A stretch of 6,105 nucleotides of DNA. It comes from Anaerolineae bacterium. GTDB lineage: Bacteria > Chloroflexota > Anaerolineae > Epilineales > JAHCIE01. Numbering within the stretch: the first letter of the stretch is position 1; the number at the start of each line of letters is the position of its first letter. The DNA lies in the NCBI GenBank assembly GCA_026129385.1, contig JAHCIE010000208.1, positions 1 through 6,105 of the forward strand, given 5' to 3'. The position numbers were made by a program, and so were the translations under genes. The notes beneath the pieces were generated by a model that saw nothing but the letters and a program-made list of their open reading frames with translations, ran no database searches and was not told the origin of the DNA. Positions 1 through 5,521 of this stretch are shown piece after piece.

Positions 1-3000
1 AGTAGAAGTCGGCGCGCTGGATGCGGCGGATGAAGTGGCCGTTGTTGTCGCGGCCCAGCGCGTCCACCTTGAAGCTCATGGCCCCGTTGGGGAACTCGAT
101 GGGGGTGGTGGTGCAGTACACGCCGTCGCCGTCGGGGTCCTCGAAGCGGACCTGCTGGCCATTGCTGAGGCGAGCGCGGATGAACTCGAACTTGCCGCCC
201 CGGATGTTGCCCTTCGCGTCGTTGAAGCTGAGGCAGATCTTGCCGGGGATGGTCGGGCGGCACTGGCCCAGGGCCGGGGTGAACAGGGTCAGGTCGGTGT
301 CCGTCGGCCCTTCGACGGTTGCCAGATATTCGGTGGCTATGCCGCTCGTGTTGTTGATGTCGATACGCCAGTTGCCCACGGCGGGCGCGGCCACCCGGTA
401 GCGGCGGCTATTGCCGCCATCGACGCGGAAGACGTCGGGGTTGCCCACAGGGACAACGCTCAAGTCAGGGCGGCGCAGCACGAAGTTGATGTTGGCCGTC
501 GGATCGGCCCAGTTGACGGTGAAGTACAGGTAGGGCACGCTCTCGTTGACCGAGACGTTGATGTTGGTGGCGGCGCCCGCGTTGAGGATCGCTGCGGCCT
601 CGAACAGGCGTTGGTAGTCGCGCTGGTAGTTGTTGATGTAGTGGTAGACGTCGGTCAGGCGGTTCTCGGTGCGCGTGGCGATGCTGGGGTCCGTCAGCAC
701 GGCGTCGGCCTTGTCGTCGCCGTCGCGCTTGGTGGAGCCGGGGCCGGTGGGCACGAAGAAGAAGTTGCTGCCGGGGTGGTCGTTGGCGATGCGCGCCATG
801 AGCGTCTGGTCGGCCAGCGGGCCAAAGGCCACCGTATCGACGCGCACCCCGTCGGGGATGCTCGCCTTCATCGCATCATACAGGGGCGGCGTGTTCTCCA
901 TGCCATCCGACAGCAGGGCGATGGCCTGGGTACGGCTGTCGCCGCTAATCTGGCCGTAGCCCATGCTCAGGCCCTGGCCGATGGCCGTCCAGCCGCCGGG
1001 ACCCAGGCCCGCCAGGTTGCCGGCCATGGCATTGCGGTCACCCGCCACGTTGACGTTCAGCAGGGCTTGTACGACACTGGCGTTGGTGTTGAACTGCACC
1101 TCGCCGACGCCGTCGCCGATCTCGGTCGCCATGATGATGTCGCGGCCGGCGGCTTTAGCGGCAGGCATCTTGGCCGCCTCCGACATGGAGCCGGAGGTGT
1201 CGATGACGACCGACAGAGCCTTGGGTGGCGTGGGCGTGTTGGTGTACTGAACCGCCTGGCTCTCCGTCTTGGTCACCGCGCCCAGGAAGTTGACACTGAA
1301 GTCGTAGAGGCCGTCAATGGCCTGGGAGGGGGCGCGGATCTGGAGCCAGTACTGGTTGCCGACGGGGCCACGGTTGATGACCGCGCCTTCGCCCGCGCCG
1401 TCGCCCATATCGACCTGCTTCGGGCCGACAGTGAGCTTGAGGCTGCCGGGGTTGGCCAGCGTCGTCACCAGGTTGGTGGAGGGCTTGAAGCCGTCGCTGA
1501 CGTCCAGGTGGACGGGGAAGACGCTGGGGCCGTTGAACCAGCCCGCGTTCGCCACGGCATTCTGACGCGGGAACTGGATGTTGAAGCTCCACGGGTTGTG
1601 GGTGGCGGCCAGGCCGTAGGTCTGCGGGGCAGTCGGCAGGGTCGTGCCGCGTACCTCGATGGTCCACCAGCCCGCTGCCGGGTTGGCGACCGTCACCATT
1701 TCCTGGTTGTTGAGGGTGTCGTTGCCACGGGTCGCGGCGTTGTTGGGGTTAGCGGGGTCGAGCACCCACGGCTGCTGGGTGGTCGCGCCGTCGGGCTCAA
1801 TGAGGCGCAGGTCCAGGTCGTTGACCAGTTCTGTGGCGGCCAGCAGCGTGCCCGCCTCGTCGTCCCAGGCCAGGCTGACCTGGAGGGTGGGCGCGCCGGG
1901 GGGCACGTTGACGTGGTAGCGATGGACCTCGCCGGGGTTGTTGAGCGTGCCCTCGACGAAACGATTCTCGCGGATGACATCGACTGCGGCGCGGGCATCG
2001 ACGCGGCCGTAGCCCGTCTGGAAGTCGGGGCCGAGGCCGCCGGTCGGCGAGGCCGCCGTGTTCATCAGGATGGCCTTGATGGTGGCCGGCAGCGGCTCGC
2101 TGGCCGTGCTGTAGGAGTTGTGGAACTGCTGAATCATCAGGGCGGAGATACCGGCCACGGCGGGGGTCGCCATACTGGTGCCGCTCATGGTGTCGTAGGG
2201 GTCGCAGAAGTCGTCGCCTGTCCCGTCGCAGTCGCGCGTCGACGTGTTGGTGAACATGTCGGGGATGGTGGACAGGACGTTGACGCCTGGCGCCGACACG
2301 ATGGGCTTGAGGCGGCCGTCGTCGGTCGGCCCCCAGCCGCTGAAGTTGGCGCTGCCGTCGTTGCCGGCGTTGGTCGCGCCGATCTGGATGGGGTTCTTGG
2401 CCGTGGCGGGCGGTGCGGTGGTACTGAAGTTAGCGCCGCAGGGGGCAGCGCCCTGGCGCTCGTTGCCGTTGGCCCAGGTCATGATGAGAGTGCGGCCCAG
2501 ACTACCGCGCACGATCTGGTCCAGCAGTTGGGACGCGGCCGGGTAATCGCCCTCCAACGCGCACGAGAAGCCGTTGGAATTGACATTGCTGCCCAGCGAG
2601 GCGGTGGCGATGTCGGCGTTGTGATTGAGGGCGTTCTGCATATCCTGCTGGATGTCGCCCAGGTTGTCGTAGAGCAGGGTATTGGAGCCGTCCCACTCGT
2701 AGCCATAGGTGATCAGGTTGGCGCTGGGGGCCATGCCCCGGTTGTTGAGGACGCTGTTGGCGGCGCCCGACCCGTTGCCCAGCACCGTGCCCGCCACGTG
2801 GGAGGCGTGGTCGATGATGGACGAGCTATCCTGGTCGATGATGCGGCCGTTGTAATCGGGGTGGCTGGCGCGGCCGCCGTCGTACACCAGGACAGTCACG
2901 CCTGCGCCGTTGAGGTTATAGGGTGGGGTGTTCTGCACCAGGTCAACGTTGGTACGGGTGCGGGTGTTGGCGTTGGTGGGGGTCAGGGGCGGCAGCGGCG

Positions 3001-3667
3001 ACTCCAGCCACAGGATTTCCTCCTGGCGGCTGAGGGCCGTCACGGCCGACTGGGATATCTGGGCCGTGACGGCGTTGATGGCCGAGGCCTCGTTGGTGAT
3101 GCGAGCGTTGAATTGGGCTAGCAGGGCGCGGCCCTGGGCCAGGCCCACGTCGTCGTGAAACTGAACCACGACCGGCACGACGCCGCCCGCCTTGGGGTCG
3201 GCGGGCTTGGCGAGGTCGGCGGCCAGGCCCGGCGCGAGCTTGTCGGAGGGCAGCAGCGCGCCGATCCAGGCCACGCCGTCCTTGCCGACCAGGGCGTTGG
3301 CCTTGTCGGCCCTGGCATCGATGCGGGCTACCCACGCCTGACGGGGCAGATAGTTCTGGAGGTGGATGCCTTTGGCTGCCAGAGCGGCCTTGTCGGTATT
3401 ACTGGGAATGTGGTCGAGTTGCACGATGGCGTGGTAGCTGCTCGCCTTGCCCCTGGCGGCCGCCTCGGCGCCCAACAATGCGCCAGCCGTCGCGGGGTCG
3501 ATGCCCGGCGACGGCTGCACGGTGCGGGACTTGAGATTGATGGGAGGAAGCTGCGATCCCTGGGCGGTGGCCTGGGGCGGCCCGGCCGCCGCGCTCAGCA
3601 TAATGAGCAACAACAGGACGGGTAGAGTCAGGAATAGGGTGAGACGCGACAGGGGAAAACGTGACAT
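1..3667 (-). CDS. Secreted S8 subtilase (KP-43 type) with VWA domain, partial (C-terminus beyond window)
   Basis: Exported serine endopeptidase, probably cell-surface or extracellular; substrate unknown. The frame is open for 1222 codons and leaves the window without a stop. The ATG at 3667-3665 follows a purine-rich Shine-Dalgarno (AAGGAGAGG on the minus strand, + 3674-3682). Residues 1-35 form a Sec signal peptide: arginines at 3 and 8, a Leu-rich core at 9-24, and an ATA|Q cleavage candidate at 35/36. Residues about 78-222 are a pro-region with two I9-like halves. The catalytic domain (about 240-565) shows Asp263 (VLVYDGG), His287 (DHASHVAGT), oxyanion Asn402 (ANGNE) and Ser498 (MSGTSMATP). 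A GMAP.ANL motif and a C-terminal barrel (about 569-692, VNDLDL near 612-617) match the KP-43 subfamily. A beta-rich linker precedes the VWA domain (about 818-985), whose MIDAS is D823-TSGS, T894 and D921. Further beta-domains follow, with a DPDGDGVY loop at 1177-1184. Seven cysteines lie outside the signal peptide. The subtilase identity is firm; the function of the VWA and terminal domains is inferred. Confidence 0.93.
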   Translation of the reverse strand, partial: MSRFPLSRLTLFLTLPVLLLLIMLSAAAGPPQATAQGSQLPPINLKSRTVQPSPGIDPATAGALLGAEAAARGKASSYHAIVQLDHIPSNTDKAALAAKGIHLQNYLPRQAWVARIDARADKANALVGKDGVAWIGALLPSDKLAPGLAADLAKPADPKAGGVVPVVVQFHDDVGLAQGRALLAQFNARITNEASAINAVTAQISQSAVTALSRQEEILWLESPLPPLTPTNANTRTRTNVDLVQNTPPYNLNGAGVTVLVYDGGRASHPDYNGRIIDQDSSSIIDHASHVAGTVLGNGSGAANSVLNNRGMAPSANLITYGYEWDGSNTLLYDNLGDIQQDMQNALNHNADIATASLGSNVNSNGFSCALEGDYPAASQLLDQIVRGSLGRTLIMTWANGNERQGAAPCGANFSTTAPPATAKNPIQIGATNAGNDGSANFSGWGPTDDGRLKPIVSAPGVNVLSTIPDMFTNTSTRDCDGTGDDFCDPYDTMSGTSMATPAVAGISALMIQQFHNSYSTASEPLPATIKAILMNTAASPTGGLGPDFQTGYGRVDARAAVDVIRENRFVEGTLNNPGEVHRYHVNVPPGAPTLQVSLAWDDEAGTLLAATELVNDLDLRLIEPDGATTQQPWVLDPANPNNAATRGNDTLNNQEMVTVANPAAGWWTIEVRGTTLPTAPQTYGLAATHNPWSFNIQFPRQNAVANAGWFNGPSVFPVHLDVSDGFKPSTNLVTTLANPGSLKLTVGPKQVDMGDGAGEGAVINRGPVGNQYWLQIRAPSQAIDGLYDFSVNFLGAVTKTESQAVQYTNTPTPPKALSVVIDTSGSMSEAAKMPAAKAAGRDIIMATEIGDGVGEVQFNTNASVVQALLNVNVAGDRNAMAGNLAGLGPGGWTAIGQGLSMGYGQISGDSRTQAIALLSDGMENTPPLYDAMKASIPDGVRVDTVAFGPLADQTLMARIANDHPGSNFFFVPTGPGSTKRDGDDKADAVLTDPSIATRTENRLTDVYHYINNYQRDYQRLFEAAAILNAGAATNINVSVNESVPYLYFTVNWADPTANINFVLRRPDLSVVPVGNPDVFRVDGGNSRRYRVAAPAVGNWRIDINNTSGIATEYLATVEGPTDTDLTLFTPALGQCRPTIPGKICLSFNDAKGNIRGGKFEFIRARLSNGQQVRFEDPDGDGVYCTTTPIEFPNGAMSFKVDALGRDNNGHFIRRIQRADFY

Positions 3668-3691
3668 AGCGATCCTCTCCTTGTGCCGACA

Positions 3692-3716
3692 ACGACGACT
3701 CACGCGTTTGCGTCGT
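3692..3716 (-). repeat. Inverted repeat ACGACG/CGTCGT in the protease leader
   Basis: Six-base perfect arms at 3692-3697 and 3711-3716 enclose a 13-base loop that contains the palindrome ACGCGT. The repeat lies between the proposed protease -10 and its Shine-Dalgarno. Any transcript starting near 3716 would therefore open with this small hairpin. It may protect the 5' end or be chance in GC-rich DNA. There is no T-run, so it is not a terminator. Confidence 0.2.
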
Positions 3717-3722
3717 AGCATC

Positions 3723-3752
3723 AGCATACAGGCAGAGGCCCCGCGTTGGCAG
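3723..3752 (-). promoter_or_regulatory. Candidate promoter of the protease gene
   Basis: Read on the minus strand, TATGCT (+ 3723-3728) resembles a -10 box (4 of 6 matches). CTGCCA (+ 3747-3752) resembles a -35 box (4 of 6) at an 18-base spacing. Transcription would begin near 3716, leaving a leader of about 49 bases with the Shine-Dalgarno at its end. Both boxes are weak, which would suit a promoter needing an activator. The CRP-like sites lie just upstream. Confidence 0.3.
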
Positions 3753-3766
3753 CGAGGGGGGTCACA
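3751..3766. promoter_or_regulatory. Degenerate second CRP/FNR-like half-site pair
   Basis: The sequence reads AGCGA-N6-TCACA. The right arm is an exact TCACA; the left arm matches TGTGA at 3 of 5 positions. Its centre is 23 bases, about two helical turns, from the perfect site at 3774-3789. Its centre is about 42 bases upstream of the proposed protease start, close to the class II activator position of CRP-type regulators. It overlaps the candidate protease -35 box. Weak alone, it gains some weight from its neighbour. Confidence 0.22.
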
Positions 3767-3773
3767 GCGGAGG

Positions 3774-3789
3774 TGTGAAATAGGTCACA
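3774..3789. promoter_or_regulatory. Perfect CRP/FNR-family operator-like palindrome
   Basis: The site is TGTGA-AATAGG-TCACA, the exact consensus half-sites and six-base spacing bound by E. coli CRP and many CRP/FNR-family regulators. Ten fixed bases are expected by chance in a 170-base gap at roughly 1 in 6000, assuming equal base frequencies. It lies between two divergent genes and about 65 bases upstream of the proposed protease start, so it could activate the protease, control the plus-strand gene, or both. The regulator and its ligand cannot be read from this window. Confidence 0.5.
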
Positions 3790-3802
3790 GCCGCCGTGAT
3801 AC

Positions 3803-3831
3803 TTGCAGGGTCAGGCCCGGCGCGCCATACT
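3803..3831 (+). promoter_or_regulatory. Candidate promoter of the ConA-like gene, possibly leaderless
   Basis: TTGCAG at 3803-3808 and CATACT at 3826-3831 are 17 bases apart and resemble -35 and -10 boxes. A start seven bases after the -10 falls at 3838, the A of the ATG. That would give a leaderless mRNA and agrees with the absence of a Shine-Dalgarno there. An alternative is GTGAAA (3775-3780) with GATACT (3798-3803), also 17 bases apart; that -35 would sit inside the CRP-like palindrome. Neither pair is strong. Confidence 0.25.
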
Positions 3832-3837
3832 TCCCCC

Positions 3838-4626
3838 ATGCCAACCTTGTCCCTCGACATCAACTTGAGCGGGCGGATCGACCCTTACTTCGCGCGCATC
3901 CTGTTGGGCTTCGCCGAACTGGAGCCGACGGCGGGCGGCTTGCGTCTCGTGGTCGACGGCGCGCCGGAAGGCGTCTTGTCTGACGCCGAGCTGAACGACC
4001 TGCGCGGCGCGCGGCGGCGCGACCTGCCCTGGCGGCCGCCGCTACGGTTGGAGGTGGAGGCCGTCGCATCCCATCCCGCCGAGCAGATGCGCGGCACGCT
4101 CGGCTTCGGCTTTTGGAACGACCCCTTCAATCCCGCCCAGGGCACGGCGGCCGCGCCCAATGCCGTGTGGTTCTTCAACACGTCGCCACCGGCCAACATG
4201 CCCTTCGCGCCGGGTGGCGCGCCCCACGGCTGGAAGGCGGCGACTCTCAACGGCGGGACGATGCCGGAATGGCTGGCGGCGGCGGGGGCGACACTGCTGC
4301 GCGCGCCGGGCCTCGGCCCGCTGCTGTACAAGGTGGCGCGCCATGGCGCGGTACGCGCCGCCGAGGCCGTCCTCTCGTCGCGACTCGATGAGCGCCACGT
4401 CTACCGCATCGATTGGCGCGCCGACCGCGCCGACTTCTGGGTGGATGGGCAGCACGTCCTGCGCGCCCCGTCGCCGCCGCTCGCCCCGCTGGGTTTCGTG
4501 GCCTGGGTGGATAACAACTGCGCTGACGAGACGGATACGGCCGACCTGGCCCTGCGTCGCCTGGCTGTCCCCCAGCGCCAGTGGCTGGAGATCGGCTGTG
4601 TCCGCATCGCGCCTCTGGTCTCGTAA
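3838..4626 (+). CDS. Hypothetical protein with a ConA-like (GH16-like) beta-sandwich
   Basis: A 262-residue protein with no signal peptide or membrane segment, so probably cytoplasmic. I cannot name its family. Features recalling GH16/LamG-type jelly rolls are GFGFWNDPF at about 89-97, VWFFNTSPP at 110-118, and HVYRIDWRADRADFWVDGQ at 187-205. The last resembles the strand pair of laminarinase-like proteins ending in W-x-VDG. The E-[ILV]-D-x-x-E catalytic motif of active GH16 enzymes is not visible, so a binding or structural role is more likely than hydrolysis. An Ala-rich, apparently helical insert at about 142-182 interrupts the sandwich. The ATG at 3838 is chosen because the protein-like sequence begins there; an in-frame GTG at 3796 would add 14 unremarkable residues. 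No Shine-Dalgarno precedes either start. It is divergent from the protease and ends 50 bases before the reductase. Confidence 0.82.
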   Translation: MPTLSLDINLSGRIDPYFARILLGFAELEPTAGGLRLVVDGAPEGVLSDAELNDLRGARRRDLPWRPPLRLEVEAVASHPAEQMRGTLGFGFWNDPFNPAQGTAAAPNAVWFFNTSPPANMPFAPGGAPHGWKAATLNGGTMPEWLAAAGATLLRAPGLGPLLYKVARHGAVRAAEAVLSSRLDERHVYRIDWRADRADFWVDGQHVLRAPSPPLAPLGFVAWVDNNCADETDTADLALRRLAVPQRQWLEIGCVRIAPLVS

Positions 4627-4640
4627 CCCTCACCCTCGCA

Positions 4641-4665
4641 GTGTGTTATAATAGCGACAACACAC
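4641..4665. promoter_or_regulatory. Inverted-repeat operator candidate GTGTGTT-N11-AACACAC
   Basis: Perfect 7-base arms at 4641-4647 and 4659-4665 flank 11 bases. The left arm covers the TG of the extended -10 and the right arm covers the probable transcription start. A dimeric repressor bound here, for example TetR-like, would block initiation directly. Because the start lies in the right arm, the mRNA would not contain both arms and so would not form this hairpin, which favours a DNA-level role. No regulator gene is in view. A 7-base repeat in a 50-base gap has a chance expectation of a few percent. Confidence 0.42.
4644..4652 (+). promoter_or_regulatory. Extended -10 promoter of the reductase/dehydrogenase genes
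   Basis: The bases read TGTTATAAT, a perfect consensus -10 hexamer (4647-4652) preceded by the TG dinucleotide that lets sigma-70-type promoters work without a good -35. No convincing -35 exists 16-19 bases upstream; that region covers the end of the preceding gene. Transcription should begin near 4659, about 18 bases before the ATG, leaving room for the Shine-Dalgarno. It stands out as AT-rich in very GC-rich surroundings. Confidence 0.65.
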
Positions 4666-4671
4666 AGGAGG
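4666..4671 (+). promoter_or_regulatory. Shine-Dalgarno AGGAGG of the reductase
   Basis: A perfect AGGAGG lies five bases before the ATG at 4677. It fixes that start over the in-frame upstream start at 4581, which lies inside the preceding gene. Confidence 0.85.
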
Positions 4672-4676
4672 CAGGC

Positions 4677-5477
4677 ATGGCAAACAACTCTGGTCGTTGG
4701 GCGCTAATTCTCGGAGCATCCAGCGGCTTCGGCGCGGCCACATCCCGCGCCCTCGCTCAGGCAGGCTACAATATCTTTGGCGTGCACCTCGACCGTAAGT
4801 CGACGATGCCCGTGGTCGAGGCATTGCAGGACGACATCCGCGCGGTGGGCGGCGAGGTCGTCTTCTTCAACATGAACGCTGCCGACGAGACCAAGCGCCG
4901 CGAGGCGGTGGCCGCCATGCGCGCCCACCTCGGCCCCAACGGCGTCGTGCGCGTGGTAATGCACTCGCTGGCCTTCGGCGCGCTGCTGCCCTTCGTGCCG
5001 AAAGACGGCGAGCGCGGCCTGGACGCGGCGCAGGTCGCCATGACCCTGGACGTGATGGCGAGCAGCCTCATCTACTGGGCGCAGGACCTGAAGGGCGCAG
5101 GGCTGCTAGGGCGCGGCTCAAAGATCTACGCCATGACCAGCGCGGGCGGGACGCGCGTCATCCCCCACTATGGGGCGGTGTCGGCGGCCAAGGCCGCCCT
5201 GGAGTCCAATATCCGCCAGTTGGCCATGGAACTGGCCCCCTATGGTATCGCCGCCAACAGCATTCGTGCTGGCGTCACGGATACGCCCGCCCTGCGCCGC
5301 ATCCCCGGCAACGAGCGCATGATTGAGTTTGCCCAGGGCGTGAACCCGTCGGGCCGCCTTACGACGCCGGAGGACGTCGCCGAGCATATCGTCCTCTTCA
5401 GCCAGCTCGACAGCCACTGGCTGACCGGCAACGTCATCGGCGTCGACGGCGGCGAGGACATCGTCGCGGGGCTGTAA
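4677..5477 (+). CDS. SDR oxidoreductase, enoyl-ACP reductase-like (FabI/FabL type)
   Basis: A 266-residue soluble NAD(P)H-dependent reductase of usual SDR length. The Rossmann motif GASSGFG is at 13-19. HLDRK at 37-41 follows strand 2, and the basic RK pair hints at NADPH. The active site has Tyr165-x6-Lys172 within IPHYGAVSAAK, not the Y-x3-K of classical SDRs. Y-x6-K is the hallmark of the enoyl-ACP reductases FabI and FabL, as is MHSLAFG at 95-101, which resembles the HSIGFA segment of E. coli FabI. VDGG near the C-terminus completes the fold. Ser155 occupies the position of FabI's second tyrosine (Tyr146), as in FabL. The Rossmann glycines are of classical SDR form. A role in reducing enoyl-ACP or enoyl-CoA double bonds is therefore inferred; another carbonyl or enoyl reductase activity is possible. 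It has its own promoter and probably shares a transcript with the dehydrogenase downstream. Confidence 0.9.
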   Translation: MANNSGRWALILGASSGFGAATSRALAQAGYNIFGVHLDRKSTMPVVEALQDDIRAVGGEVVFFNMNAADETKRREAVAAMRAHLGPNGVVRVVMHSLAFGALLPFVPKDGERGLDAAQVAMTLDVMASSLIYWAQDLKGAGLLGRGSKIYAMTSAGGTRVIPHYGAVSAAKAALESNIRQLAMELAPYGIAANSIRAGVTDTPALRRIPGNERMIEFAQGVNPSGRLTTPEDVAEHIVLFSQLDSHWLTGNVIGVDGGEDIVAGL

Positions 5478-5508
5478 TACACCCTGGCGAGGATCAGCCC
5501 ATTGCCTG

Positions 5509-5514
5509 AGGAGG
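5509..5514 (+). promoter_or_regulatory. Shine-Dalgarno AGGAGG of the dehydrogenase
   Basis: AGGAGG lies seven bases before the ATG at 5522, in the 44-base gap after the reductase stop. No promoter or terminator hairpin is visible in that gap, which supports co-transcription. Confidence 0.82.
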
Positions 5515-5521
5515 GTTTCCC

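Noticed and set aside
35..3121. Very long plus-strand open frame (1028 codons) opposite the protease
   Set aside because: It is a mirror of the minus-strand gene. Its protein is repetitive Val/Asp/Gly/Ala with no recognisable domain, as expected where the true gene uses G/C at third positions. The minus frame has a signal peptide, catalytic motifs and a Shine-Dalgarno.
3796..3837. GTG start at 3796 for the ConA-like gene
   Set aside because: Only a weak AGGT lies upstream, inside the CRP-like palindrome, and the added 14 residues carry no recognisable feature. Kept as an alternative only.
4042..4455. Minus-strand open frames opposite the ConA-like gene
   Set aside because: Arg/Pro/Ala-rich translations without motifs or Shine-Dalgarno; shadows of the plus-strand gene.
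4581..4676. Upstream extension of the reductase from an in-frame start at 4581
   Set aside because: It would overlap the preceding gene and run through the promoter and Shine-Dalgarno. The perfect AGGAGG before 4677 and the SDR N-terminal pattern fix the start there.
5478..5521. Terminator or second promoter between reductase and dehydrogenase
   Set aside because: Only 4-base complementary stretches (CCCT/AGGG), no T-run and no -10 box were found.
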